Source of the DNA: Bryopsis sp. KO-2023
Lineage: Eukaryota; Chlorophyta; Ulvophyceae; Bryopsidales; Bryopsidaceae
Length of the DNA stretch: 64,000 nucleotides
Assembly: GCA_030272585.1 (NCBI GenBank)
Contig: BSYQ01000010.1
Location: 992,001 to 1,056,000 of the forward strand
Direction of reading: 5' to 3'
Below, one piece after another: positions 34,001 through 40,574 of this stretch; within the stretch, counting starts at the first letter, position 1, and each line of letters opens with the position of its first letter. Below the pieces are notes generated by a model. The model worked only from the letters and a program-made list of their open reading frames with translations. It was not told where the DNA came from and ran no database searches. A program made the position numbers and the translations under genes.

Positions 34001-34782
34001 TCGTGGGTTCGAATCCCCCTGGGTTCCTTTGGGTTCTCGGGACCCTGCGGGGGTTACTATTTACGGTTTACGGTTGGTACGGTGGTTACGGTCGGTACGG
34101 TCCGGTACCGGAGCAGTACGGAGTGGTACGGTGGTCCGGTTCCGAGCACGAAAACCACTCCGGTCCGGACCGTAACTACCGTAACCGTAAGTGACCGGAG
34201 TGGGGTTACGGTACGGTTTACGGTACCGTAACCGGAAAGTCCTATCTCTGCTCACCGGGATCCTGTCTGGGTACTTCGCTCGAATCCGGTAGGCTTCCGC
34301 TTTTCTCCTTTCTACACCACACATTTGTGATTTTAAAATCAACCAAACAAAAAAGTTGAAAAGGGTTACGGTCGGATCCACCCACATCCCCTCACCAAAA
34401 CAGTTTCGAATTCTTCCCTAAAAAAGTTCATCCATTCCTCTTCTACTTTCTAAGAAACTCGGTATCACTGCCCCCCCCCTTTTCTTCCCCCTCGAACTAA
34501 ACCCGAACAAATCAACTATGACTTCTCCTCCTTTCTTTCCCTCGCAAAGCAACACGCTTCGATTGGCCAGCGCAGAATTTGTCAGGAAGTTGGTCGTTTC
34601 AGCTTGAGTGCAGCTGTTTGTTATTCAACAGCCAGCTACGTTGCTGGCTGTTGAAAAAGACTTCGGTCGATTCAGCTTGAGTGTACACACTCAAGCTGAA
34701 TCGACCGAAGTCTTTTTCTCTTGGAGGAGGTGCAAAACTGACCGAAGGAGTGCTGCTCACGGAAGCCTCCTGGCGTGCTCAT
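1011..34782 (-). CDS. ATG8: ATG8 paralogue 1, tail-anchored form, intron 2 carries a CACTA element
   Basis: ATG8-family ubiquitin-like protein, normally conjugated to lipid on autophagosomes or other organelle membranes. Exons in coding order are 34743-34782, 34256-34311, 1939-1991, 1562-1683 and 1011-1291. They sum to 552 nt (183 aa), all junctions are GT-AG and phases agree. Recognisable ATG8 blocks in order are [54 protein letters not shown] and [17 protein letters not shown]. The canonical protein ends a few residues after YSG at a glycine cut by ATG4. Here the frame continues about 60 residues with one hydrophobic segment ([17 protein letters not shown] and onward) before TAG. Intron 2 (1992-34255) contains the whole 31-kb CACTA transposon plus a hAT MITE. 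The exon model is inferred from homology and splice phase; whether so long an intron is still spliced is unknown. Confidence 0.85.
2137..2171 (+). repeat. CACTA left terminal inverted repeat
   Basis: 35-bp terminal repeat starting CACTATAGG and containing CTCTGTGCGGCGTTATCC, preceded by the target duplication CCA at 2134-2136. It matches the right end at 32 of 35 positions by eye. Confidence 0.95.
2158..2637. repeat. Large imperfect palindrome just inside the CACTA left end
   Basis: The stretch from 2158 (GTGCGGCGTTATCCAACATC) to about 2335 is repeated in reverse complement from about 2460 to 2637 (ending GATGTTGGATAACGCCGCAC). The arms are about 175 bp and look nearly identical. The centre (about 2336-2459) holds two direct copies of a unit containing GTGCGGTGTTATATTTGTC. 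The inner sequence of the left terminal repeat is therefore present twice in opposite orientations. Such a structure could extrude as a cruciform or give hairpin RNA. Confidence 0.85.
3130..3594 (+). mobile_element. hAT-type MITE with tRNA-like core, copy 1
   Basis: The ends are CAGAGATAGGACTT and its inverse, flanked by the 8-bp duplication GGTACAGG (3122-3129 and 3595-3602). An 8-bp duplication and a CAGAG end are hAT hallmarks. The subterminal regions are packed with TTACGG/CCGTAA repeats in both orientations. The middle holds a tRNA-like segment. There is no coding capacity, so it must be mobilised by an enzyme encoded elsewhere. Confidence 0.88.
3300..3375 (+). ncRNA. tRNA-like segment with pol III box motifs inside MITE copy 1
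   Basis: An A-box-like TGGTTCAGTGC at 3309-3319 is followed by a perfect B box in GGGTTCGAATCCCC at 3351-3364, with tRNA-like spacing. The T arm can pair but no matching 5' acceptor strand is visible, so it is not a functional tRNA. It is probably a captured tRNA fragment with an internal pol III promoter. Confidence 0.5.
3839..4091. other. Unique spacer inside the CACTA element
   Basis: About 250 bp between the 52-bp array and the stop codon of the possible third CACTA gene. No repeat or gene is seen; it would include that gene's 3' untranslated region. Confidence 0.4.
5123..5585 (-). repeat. 3' LTR of element A
   Basis: Second 463-bp LTR, preceded in element sense by the purine tract GATGGGGAGGAA at 5586-5597. 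Confidence 0.95.
5586..6556 (-). other. 3' untranslated region and polypurine tract of element A
   Basis: No gene is seen. It contains tandem copies of a unit with CACACTGATCACCAGAAACT at about 6320-6470 (three copies; two in element B). The part from about 6075 to the accessory ORF closely matches element B. The polypurine tract GATGGGGAGGAA at 5586-5597 abuts the 3' LTR. Confidence 0.75.
6557..7423 (-). CDS. 3' accessory ORF of element A, coiled coil plus RING-like domain
   Basis: 288 aa from ATG at 7423, between the pol stop and the 3' LTR, the position of env in some retroelements. It has no signal peptide or membrane segment and so is not an envelope protein. An Ala-rich N-terminus is followed by a charged helix ([19 protein letters not shown]) and an acidic stretch. 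Next is a Cys/His cluster CSLC, then [12 protein letters not shown], then CGLC, resembling a RING or related zinc-binding domain; spacing in the middle group is not standard. The C-terminus is proline-rich and basic. The protein in element B differs by a few residues only. A ubiquitin-ligase role is possible but unproven; a captured host gene is another explanation. Confidence 0.75.
   Translation of the reverse strand: MDQQPANQAALIVSTPASSSEPAEAAPVVIPAAAVEKADVIKGADEVVAFEEAVQVLRKRAVDVAELERLRSKCQKVEQEKWKLQGSLSAAESELKAWREWAKKMPVTRLDSEEELSFGFLDTGLPEPEKPAADQKSEMETALKETGRGCSLCFKTARSLGAPVRELPCGKHRVCCRDLCVQRLWYAPDVTVERTNPDGSLEVVGRLSETRKGVSVDATKECGLCKLREHTVMAPRVLTSLRIAVISPPLPTQPASPGRTNRDCVPLREIRWSVPALAPKRGLKRPAT
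7609..8953 (-). pseudogene. pol: Pol of element A, 3' part (integrase, chromodomain)
   Basis: Continuation of the split pol. It starts with the integrase zinc-binding HHCC region ([10 protein letters not shown], then CIPCQRNK). The catalytic core follows: [19 protein letters not shown] and [12 protein letters not shown], with the two Asp and the Glu expected of a DDE integrase. The C-terminus is a chromodomain ([10 protein letters not shown], then [17 protein letters not shown]), which defines chromoviruses and guides integration to marked chromatin. The open frame is intact to TAA at 7609-7611, but it is cut off from its 5' half by element B. Confidence 0.9.
8959..9308 (-). repeat. 3' LTR of element B
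   Basis: Second 350-bp LTR. In element sense it is preceded by the purine tract GGTGGGGAGGAA (9309-9320). Confidence 0.95.
9309..10299 (-). other. 3' untranslated region of element B
   Basis: No gene is seen. The part nearest the LTR (9309-9870) is unlike element A. From about 9870 it matches A closely, including two copies of the unit with CACACTGATCACCAGAAACT. Confidence 0.7.
10300..11160 (-). CDS. 3' accessory ORF of element B, coiled coil plus RING-like domain
   Basis: 286 aa from ATG at 11160, in the same position as in element A. Apart from a shorter N-terminus (MEPANQ versus MDQQPANQ) only about two residues differ: Glu for Asp in RLESEE, and Gly for Glu in RLSGTRK. Cysteine groups [16 protein letters not shown] and CGLC are kept. 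DNA identity over this ORF and about 400 bp of downstream sequence is far higher than over gag-pol. That points to recombination or gene conversion between elements rather than parallel descent. Confidence 0.75.
   Translation of the reverse strand: MEPANQAALIVSTPASSSEPAEAAPVVIPAAAVEKADVIKGADEVVAFEEAVQVLRKRAVDVAELERLRSKCQKVEQEKWKLQGSLSAAESELKAWREWAKKMPVTRLESEEELSFGFLDTGLPEPEKPAADQKSEMETALKETGRGCSLCFKTARSLGAPVRELPCGKHRVCCRDLCVQRLWYAPDVTVERTNPDGSLEVVGRLSGTRKGVSVDATKECGLCKLREHTVMAPRVLTSLRIAVISPPLPTQPASPGRTNRDCVPLREIRWSVPALAPKRGLKRPAT
15103..15317 (-). repeat. 54-bp coding tandem repeat in pol of element B
   Basis: Four copies start at 15103, 15157, 15211 and 15264. The third is 53 bp (TGCGGAG instead of TGCAGGAG), which causes the frameshift. 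Confidence 0.9.
15498..15535 (-). promoter_or_regulatory. -1 frameshift signal, gag/pol of element B
   Basis: GGAAAAC at 15529-15535, then the gag stop and an 8-nt spacer. A hairpin follows at 15498-15520 (TCAAGGG pairing with CCCTTGG around a 9-nt loop). The layout matches elements A and C, but the stem sequence differs from both. Confidence 0.65.
15526..16719 (-). CDS. gag: Gag of element B
   Basis: 397 aa from ATG at 16719. Motifs [30 protein letters not shown] and [14 protein letters not shown] mark the capsid region. It is followed by a Ser-Arg-rich basic domain and the zinc knuckle [14 protein letters not shown]. The stop TAA at 15526-15528 follows GGAAAAC directly, as in element A. 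Confidence 0.9.
   Translation of the reverse strand: MSGGEEQMGVPAPDPFDLQAMRQMITDLQNEVLHLRNVAANVNHQMNDVVQQAVAERLPQPQAPAALGKARAKTPDAWYGDPGDIPLNEWQVQLQTYFDVTGTRDVEQQVLVAAGSLRGAAGTWWRGRYEAALAGHQELPQSLVALVEQLRQEFGKVNENRDFRREWSRLRQGRLSVAEYVHKFRRLTLQIHDSNPGEKLFRFMEGLHERLRTKVEMEDPNTLERAIALAATWEGPLENYHRDRSPSSRRARSRRDRSKSRGRSFSRGRSQSRGRSSSRGRYNTERDRYHPQRQAPHLGDRMEVDGLQRNRVGFDVREGRSGSRGRSGSRGGDRSYSRSKSRGRSGSPRRHQRQRRAGTGEGSSDRRSRMDMGRSAAHVDCYRCGKKGHFAADCSEN
16628..17110 (-). CDS. ORF1 of element B, unknown protein upstream of gag
   Basis: 160 aa from ATG at 17110, overlapping the gag start by 92 nt. It matches ORF1 of element A closely: shared [15 protein letters not shown], the proline-rich [31 protein letters not shown] and CSDPQC. 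The C-terminus has Arg/Glu/Gln repeats ([17 protein letters not shown]). Conservation between two diverged elements supports a translated product, but no family is recognised. Confidence 0.65.
   Translation of the reverse strand: MSFGRPVAVRSSESEAETDEETVIQGEAEFQGNLPPDLFTFAGDWVPAPYRLPRPVQVLGPVRHPLAVVPPPPLRAPPHGHRKAERSGNVIRYYDCSDPQCPIYRLQRATQERREQNEQRREQNELRRRRNVRRGGADGGTSPRSFRSAGNEADDNRSAE
17138..17458 (-). CDS. ORF0 of element B, small unknown protein
   Basis: 106 aa from ATG at 17458, just upstream of ORF1 and in the same frame, separated by one stop and 27 nt. Acidic Ser-rich N-terminus. The C-terminal part, [14 protein letters not shown] followed by an ERIR end, resembles ORF1 ([14 protein letters not shown], then ERR), with the same C-x4-C spacing. 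It may be a duplicated or split ORF1 module. No counterpart is visible in element A, so it may not be essential. Function unknown. Confidence 0.45.
   Translation of the reverse strand: MSSAGSGFTVVSSDEEEVSSDGFPSENQPDQTRTLPAFVFRAGPIRENRVQEPLSQVEESSVLAPSHDHYWVFRQGTWIYSVTCRNPNCLLLLEWLEKERIRTSNL
17885..17896 (-). other. Primer-binding site of element B
   Basis: TGGTTTCGGAGC next to the 5' LTR, the same 12-mer as in elements A and C. Confidence 0.8.
17898..18247 (-). repeat. 5' LTR of element B
   Basis: 350 bp, starting TGTAGTGAATCGCC and ending with GCCGTTGCA in element sense. It looks identical to the 3' copy. Confidence 0.95.
18248..21061 (-). pseudogene. pol: Pol of element A, 5' part (protease, RT, RNase H, start of integrase)
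   Basis: Opens in the -1 frame at the gag stop. A variable linker leads to the protease motif [13 protein letters not shown]. Next come reverse transcriptase ([14 protein letters not shown] contains the YLDD catalytic motif), RNase H ([16 protein letters not shown]) and the beginning of the integrase region (up to PPHVKWDG). Compared with element B there is one extra base at about 20226-20257, just after the protease motif, which breaks the frame. The coding sequence stops at 18248, where element B is inserted. The remainder is at 7609-8953. Confidence 0.88.
21022..21061 (-). promoter_or_regulatory. -1 frameshift signal, gag/pol of element A
   Basis: Slippery-like GGAAAAC at 21055-21061, read G GAA AAC in gag and GGA AAA after a -1 shift. 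The gag stop and a 6-nt spacer follow. Then comes a hairpin at 21022-21048: GGCTGG pairs with CCAGCC, AGTCT with AGACT, with a GGAG loop and one bulged G. The heptamer is not the strict X XXY YYZ form, so efficiency is uncertain. Confidence 0.7.
21052..22221 (-). CDS. gag: Gag of element A
   Basis: 389 aa from ATG at 22221. Capsid-like region with motifs [30 protein letters not shown] and [14 protein letters not shown], typical of Ty3 gag. A long Ser-Arg repeat ([12 protein letters not shown]) follows, then a CCHC zinc knuckle [14 protein letters not shown] near the end. It would form the particle and bind RNA. The stop TGA at 21052-21054 directly follows the slippery sequence GGAAAAC. Confidence 0.9.
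   Translation of the reverse strand: MSGTDEHPQMGTPAPDPFDLQGLRRGMAEMQEEILHLRQVAANVNAQMDDAVRHAVRTRLAEQHPPAALGKARAKGPDSWYGDPQDVPLNEWQVQLQTYYDLTATRDREQQVLVAAGCLRGAAGTWWRSRYEEAMAGQRALPTDLTALVADLRRQFGKTNENKDFRREWSRLKQGRMSVAEYVHDFRRLMLQINDSNAGEQLFRFIEGLNDRLRTKVEMEDPADLERAIALAATWEGPLEIYRREGRRGRSPRGRRESSRRDRSQSRGRSQSRGRSQSRGRSQSRGRSQSFNRGRFDDRQTPRYIPQSGDRMEVDGLQRNRVGFDDGKRRDASRSKSRGRSGSPRRQRRKSGESSSAGRSRMDAGRAAANVRCYNCDKLGHFAVDCQEN
22094..22567 (-). CDS. ORF1 of element A, unknown protein upstream of gag
   Basis: 157 codons from ATG at 22567, overlapping the gag start at 22221. The protein has an acidic N-terminus, a proline-rich middle ([20 protein letters not shown]), a basic [11 protein letters not shown] stretch, a CSDPQC motif and an Arg-rich end. 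An ORF of nearly the same length and sequence is at the same place in element B, although the elements differ elsewhere, which argues that it is translated. It could be expressed by reinitiation, leaky scanning or a frameshift into gag. Its function is unknown. The C-x4-C motif is too small to call a zinc finger. Confidence 0.65.
   Translation of the reverse strand: MSFGKPVTVESSGSEAESDVETVIQCEAGLPPDLFTFSGDWVSAPFRLPRPVQVLGPVRHPLAVVPPPPLRAPPHGHRKAERSGNIIRYYDCSDPQCPIYRSQRATQERRERNRRNVRHRRAPADGNASPRSVRSSGSEAGHGRDAGRDPAPEAGRR
22568..22965 (-). other. Untranslated leader of element A
   Basis: About 400 bp without an open frame, rich in repeated GCGCAG/CTGCGC words. The leader of element B (17459-17884) has the same character. 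Confidence 0.6.
22966..22977 (-). other. Primer-binding site of element A
   Basis: TGGTTTCGGAGC one base inside the 5' LTR. It differs at two positions from the plant-type initiator-Met primer site TGGTATCAGAGC. The identical 12-mer occurs in elements B and C. Confidence 0.8.
22979..23441 (-). repeat. 5' LTR of element A
   Basis: 463 bp, starting TGTAAGGATTC and ending GCAGTCTTTACA in element sense, with TG...CA ends. It looks identical to the 3' LTR, implying recent insertion. Confidence 0.95.
23710..29230 (-). CDS. CACTA transposase (TNP2-like), 13 exons, 1065 aa
   Basis: Exons in coding order: 29053-29230, 28398-28969, 28039-28250, 26603-26946, 26076-26442, 25911-25989, 25548-25784, 25265-25425, 25004-25180, 24684-24896, 24387-24578, 24141-24277, 23710-24038. 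They total 3198 nt, an open frame with GT-AG junctions throughout. An N-terminal zinc-finger-like [19 protein letters not shown] is followed by a region rich in Ala-Ala-Gln encoded by the CCGCACAG motif, then a long Glu-rich acidic tract. The central part has [35 protein letters not shown] and [20 protein letters not shown]. The C-terminal third has [17 protein letters not shown] and [20 protein letters not shown]. These blocks fit the TNP2 transposase family. It would cut and join the CACTA ends. No disabling mutation was seen, so the element may be active. The family call is from motif memory; catalytic acids were not assigned. Confidence 0.85.
27055..27540. repeat. 145-bp tandem repeat in a transposase intron
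   Basis: Units start at 27055, 27201, 27346 and 27491 (last partial), each beginning GAAGGATTCGAACAGGGGTC. On the minus strand this reads GACCCCTGTTCGAATCC, a good pol III B box. It lies in the intron between transposase exons 3 and 4. Confidence 0.85.
27628..28025. repeat. 133-bp tandem repeat in a transposase intron
   Basis: Three units start at about 27628, 27761 and 27894 with AATCACGAAAGTCTTACG. Each contains several CCCGCACA or CCGCACA motifs. Open plus-strand frames here follow from the repeat and are not genes. Confidence 0.85.
29231..29502. promoter_or_regulatory. Bidirectional promoter between transposase and partner gene
   Basis: 272 bp separate the two divergent start codons. 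The interval has CCAAT (29285-29289) overlapping the 15-bp palindrome ATGACGTAACGTCAT (29288-29302), a CRE/bZIP-type site. CTAAAAATAG follows, then a CT-rich tract at 29440-29490 leading into the plus-strand start. One regulatory site could drive both genes. Confidence 0.6.
29503..31888 (+). CDS. CACTA partner protein, 8 exons, 466 aa, unknown family
   Basis: Exons: 29503-29658, 29750-29911, 30044-30235, 30440-30535, 30707-30873, 31063-31261, 31372-31495, 31584-31888. They total 1401 nt in one frame with GT-AG junctions and matching phases. The N-terminus is hydrophobic/helical ([20 protein letters not shown]). The middle is mixed helical and charged. The C-terminus has a low-complexity stretch ([18 protein letters not shown]) encoded partly by CCGCACAG motifs, then a very basic tail ([19 protein letters not shown]) that looks like a nuclear localisation signal. 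It is divergent from the transposase and inside the CACTA ends. By position it is a candidate second transposition protein, like TnpA that binds subterminal motifs in plant elements, but no sequence similarity is claimed. Confidence 0.75.
31889..32707. repeat. Tandem array near the CACTA right end
   Basis: About a dozen units of roughly 55-60 bp, each with GTGCGGGGTGCGCGAGGTGG followed by TGAATGCCTG or TGGGTGCCTG and a T-rich spacer. Several frames stay open through the array because the unit has few stops; they are not genes. It is the right-hand counterpart of the 52-bp array. Confidence 0.85.
32708..33161 (+). mobile_element. hAT-type MITE with tRNA-like core, copy 2
   Basis: CAGAGATAGGACTT end and the inverse AAGTCCTATCACTG, with 8-bp duplication GCGGGGTG (32700-32707 and 33162-33169). 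Same structure as copy 1. A-box-like TGGTTCAGTGC at 32887-32897 and B box GTTCGAATCC at 32931-32940. Confidence 0.87.
33455..33545 (-). ncRNA. Decayed serine-tRNA-like fragment near the CACTA right end
   Basis: On the minus strand CCTGGGTTCGACTCCCAGG forms a complete T arm followed by CGTTCCC. Upstream, CTTGAAA resembles an anticodon loop for UGA (Ser), and a long variable-arm-like stretch lies between. The 5' acceptor and D arm are not convincing, so it is probably a tRNA relic or tRNA-derived repeat. Confidence 0.4.
33557..33591 (-). repeat. CACTA right terminal inverted repeat
   Basis: Reads GGATAACGCCGCACAGAG on the plus strand and ends TCCTATAGTG, followed by CCA at 33592-33594. It is the inverse of the left end at 2137. 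Confidence 0.95.
33785..34250 (+). mobile_element. hAT-type MITE with tRNA-like core, copy 3, at an ATG8 splice donor
   Basis: Ends CAGAGATAGGACTT and AAGTCCTATCTCTG, with 8-bp duplication CTCACCGG (33777-33784 and 34251-34258). On the minus strand the duplication is CCG|GTGAG, the exon 2/intron 2 boundary of ATG8 copy 1, so the donor exists on both sides of the MITE. B box GTTCGAATCC at 34007-34016. It lies outside the CACTA element. Confidence 0.9.
34624..34715. repeat. Two adjacent palindromes in intron 1 of ATG8 copy 1
   Basis: AACAGCCAGC pairs with GCTGGCTGTT around a short loop. Next to it is a long perfect palindrome with 32-bp arms (about 34650-34715; left arm contains GACTTCGGTCGATTCAGC) around a 2-bp centre. 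The other copies have related AGCTTGA...TCAAGCT words here but no such perfect palindrome. Confidence 0.8.
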
Positions 34783-36143
34783 ATTTACCGACTCCAAACA
34801 AGAGGTTCTTTGCCAGAGAAGTTCCCGGATCCTCACAAAAACACTTTCAAAAAGAATCCAACCCCATCACATCCTTCTTTCCCCAACGACGTGAGTTTCA
34901 CGTCCCTGGTGCTTTCGTTGTCAATGTCGTCCCTATGGGCTCGATGTCCACTTTAACGTGGTCAGCACAACTAAGCTGTATAGTTTTCAAGTTTTTCCAA
35001 TAGGCTCACAGTTTGGTCGTGGGGTATTCCTTAAATCAAATATAATGTTGTGGAATTATTCTTGTTCCTGGCTTGCGCCACTTGGGGCAGCTTTGGCTGT
35101 TGGTTTTTGATAACTTACATGTAAGTAAGTATGTATGTAAGTACTTGTACAAGTATTGTGACGCCTCAACAACACTGGCACCCTAAAATGTACCCCCCCC
35201 CCCTTTGTTCTGGGTTTTCTTCTTATACTTTTTTTCATTTTCATTTTGAAAACCAAGAGGTTACCCCCAAAACAATCGGGGGGCATCATCCTATTCCCAG
35301 AAAAGGGGTTTGCCACAGAAGCCTTTGGAGGGCTTCCTTCTGATTAATCAGAAGGAAAATATTGTAAACAATCAGTGCCGTCCTTCCCTCTTTCGTTAGG
35401 TTCCATTTTTGGGGGTTGTGAGGCGGGCATCGCAACAGCTTTCCATTCCTGTCCATCGTTCAAAAGAGTTTGCTTTTTGGGAGGGTTCCTCTTTTTCTAT
35501 TCACCCTTTTAAAAAGGGTATCTTTTTCTTTCTTTTTTTTTTCAAACAAGGGGGTCTCCTTGACGGCACCTCCCCAGGAACTTTTTTTCAAGATGAGCTT
35601 GTGAATTGTTTTTTGTTCGATTAAGAACAGCTACCCACCCCGTCCGACACCAACAGTGAAAGGGTCTGATATAAAGAAACGAAATCTGAGTGACGCAGCG
35701 TCTACTTTTCAGTCTTAACCATCTCGCATGAAGTGGGGGCCTGATAAATGAAACGAAGCAGAACCATCCGAAACAGCCCCATTTCGGACTTTGGAGTAAA
35801 TGTTGTGAGTTTTACAACCCGTTTCTGGTAATACTTCGAAAGTAAACGATATGAATTCATATTGTGGTTTTATGGTGAAGAGCAACGTGTTCCTTGAATT
35901 TTTTTGTCAAATTGAAGCTTATTAGACGTTTATTTGTTTCACAATAAATCTCCTTTTGTAGCACTCCCCATTCCCTCCTGAAACAAAATTGTTATGTAAC
36001 ACAAAACAATAGCGACAATCAGTTCCTCTCATTTCATTATACTTAAGTATATACAACTCCCAAAGGTTGAGGATCAAAGATGACGCCCCACACTACAGTT
36101 CCCCCACATCTTTGGATTGCTGTACCATACTCACGGTATTATT
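34783..36143. other. Intergenic region between ATG8 copies 1 and 2
   Basis: No gene is supported. It contains the presumed promoter of copy 1 and the 3' flank of copy 2. A segment at about 35220-35340 resembles one at about 43120-43200 upstream of copy 3 (shared GCCACAGAAG), consistent with duplication of whole gene units. Confidence 0.6.
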
Positions 36144-37709
<1,566 letters not shown>

Positions 37710-40574
37710 GATTACCGACTCCTTTTTACACAAGGGGTTTCGTGCGAGAAAACTCCCCAGACCCAAGAGCACCCTCCACTACTTGTCGCAACCCTTAGGG
37801 TTACTCCGTCAATTTTGATGCCTCACATCCTTCTGTCTTTTCTTAACCCTTTTCTTTTGGTCCACGTCGCTGGTGTTTCACTGACCCAAAAATCTCTTCT
37901 CCAATATCTCCAGTAGTGTTGGCTTCCATTCCTTTTCCAATGTGCAAGCATCGCCAATCTCTTTCGTCATGATTGTTGTTAAACCAGGTTGATAAAGGGG
38001 GAGTTGTGAGTGTAGATTGATGGTATGGGACATTAGTCTAGATGATCAGCACATTTTCAGTTACTTGATTCTGTCGATTTCGAGAAGAGTAGCGTTTCAG
38101 CTGATGACAGAAACTAAGCCTGCGTTTTCTGGCAAGTGGCGTTTCGCCTGAACAGTTAGGATAAAAGGGAAGAACGGAAAGGAAAAGACAGAGTGTTTTG
38201 AAAAGACTGTTTACAAGGATCGGGTTGGAAAGTCCCCGATCAAGTCTCGTCCATACACAAGACGTTCGCGTCCCCCCTGCGAACGAAGGCAATCTACAGA
38301 CACAATCAACAATGATTTTGTTTCTTTGATTCCTGTTTTGGGGTGGTCGACTTTTTTTCTTTCTTTCTTTTTCTTGGAATTCAGGAAACTTTTAGGGTGG
38401 TTTTTTTACATGGTGCTCGCGTATTTCTTTGCCGTTATGGGGAGTAATGGCCTCTTTTTGCCTTCTTGTAATTATGGGTTATTGGTTTCACCATCAATGT
38501 CGTGAAGCATATCGATATGTAATTTTTCCACTTGGAAAGAGTCAAGCTACACTAATAGCTTAGTACTTTTAAAATACTTGTCATTACAGGAAAGTGGTAA
38601 GAAACCACACCAAACAAAGAAAATACAAAAACGGCCTTCGAAAGATCCATTGATGAGAAATCCTATATGTGTAGTTGCATCTCAAAACTTGTACTCATTC
38701 GTAACTATGGTAGGGTAAATAAACAAAGGGAGGCAAAAATTAGGATTGGTCGAACACAACAATGGCCCTTTATACTCGGCTGCACACAAGAACTACCGCG
38801 AACTCACATCACTTACGATTGTGAAATTGTGGGACTGGCCAGTGGCCATGGCTGTGTAAAAATGGGGACGAAATTCTATTTGTTAAAAGAGAGAGAAATT
38901 AATACACTCATTAAGGGGTGTGGAATGACATGGTCACTGATTCTTGGGCACGGAGGCTGAAATGAGGTTGGTTTTCTATTTCCCGAAATGTCCCATTACG
39001 ATCGTAAGTCTCCATGTCGTTCGAAAGATTTTAAGGATTTTTTAAGAAAAAAAATATATCTTATATACTTACTCCATCCCAGAATAACTGTCCACTCATG
39101 TTTAAGCATCTCTGATACACATAGATGAAGCCCACAAAATTTCAGATCCATTGATGCAGTGACTCCGAAACCAGAAAAGAAGCAAAAACCACTTTTTCAC
39201 TTCGCCGACTCTTACAATGTGCATACAAAAATTATCCCAAAATTGTAAGATACTGTTATAAAGCAACAATATACACTTCTCAAAGTGTACCCCAAAAATT
39301 TGCTCTGAAAATTCCACCTGGCCTCTCGTGTAATCCACTTGGCATTCAGTATCAAAGTCCCATTTTCTAGGCAGCTTGGTGACTTTCGTTCATATTTTCG
39401 AGCAAACTGGCGCGCAAAGGTCTCTTGAGTTGCGTTTCCGACGTTTGCGAGGTCGAGGTGGAGTTCGCGCATTGCGCCGCTATTTTCGGTTTCAGAGGTC
39501 GACTTTCCTCGGTTTTATAGTCGTCACGATTTGCTGAATGACGACATCGTGCTTTACTCATTGGTTCAATTACGACGAAATTTTGTGAGATCGCCACAGA
39601 ACATCTGAGGCATGTGTCCACAAAATTTTGTGGCAAACGATGAACTTTTAACGTGTTCAAAACGCTCATGGGGAAGTGAAAAAGTGGTTTTTGCTTCTTT
39701 TCTGGTTTCGGAGTCACTGCATCGCAACCTCTCGACCAATGAATCTGAAATTTTGTGGGCTTTATTTATGTGTATCAGAAATGCTTCTCACAAAATTTCA
39801 GATCAAATGGATGTCTTACTGGTGAACTGTAACCTTAAACATTAGTGGACAGTTATTCTGTGACGGAGTAAGTATTATATATTGGGGGGCATATTAGTCA
39901 CAAGTTATATTCATATTCTTGGGCTTATGGATCCAGTTCATTTTTGATGAGGTGATTGTTTGGTAATAGGTTGGGATATGAGCAGAGTGGCTCTTCAAAC
40001 AACATGTAATCATTGATTGATTGGTCACAAGTTGTGACCACAACACACCCTTTTTTTTTCATGTTTACGACCACCCCAAGGTAAATAAGTTCATCATCTC
40101 GACTTCAAGGAAAAAGAGCTTCGTGGTGGTTTTTGAGACCAAGATACAGGTTAACATGGATTTTTTTTGCCGAGGCTTGGAGGACTCTCTTTTTGCTGAA
40201 ACTTTTCATGGTCCAGTTTTGTGGTAAAGAGCAAGTATATATATGTACATATACATACATATGTTGCGCGATGAAAATCTGTCAAATCGACACTTGTATG
40301 CTGATAAGTTTAAATCTTACATCACAATATTCGTCTTTGATCTCTTCTGTTCCCCAATACCACATCCATCTAATAAGTTCCCTTTTGATCCCTCTTAGGA
40401 AACAAATTTGAAACAAGACTGACAATCAGATCCTCCCATTTATTCAGTCAAATGGACATCTCTGAGGAGAATTTCTGGCCCCCAGAATTTCTAGCACCCA
40501 TGCAAAAGGTCGAGGATCAAGATGGTACCCCCCAAACTACAGTTCCCTTCAACCTTAGCATTTCACTTCCATGT
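37710..40574. other. Intergenic region between ATG8 copies 2 and 3
   Basis: No gene is supported. It contains a mariner-type element (39068-39872) and otherwise AT-rich sequence. The stretch at 40200-40230 (TTTTGTGGTAAAGAGCAAG) recurs near 35870 and 44240 and belongs to the duplicated unit. Confidence 0.55.
39068..39872. mobile_element. Mariner/Stowaway-like non-autonomous element with long inverted repeats
   Basis: The left end CTTACTCCATCCCAGAATAA and the inverted right end CTTACTCCGTCACAGAATAA are about 38 bp long with two or three mismatches. TA flanks both sides (39066-39067 and 39873-39874). Further inverted similarity is inside (TGCTTCTTTTCTGGTTTCGG at about 39160-39200 and 39690-39715), so it can fold back. 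The middle (about 39230-39640) is unique, GC-richer and has no recognised transposase. Confidence 0.75.
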
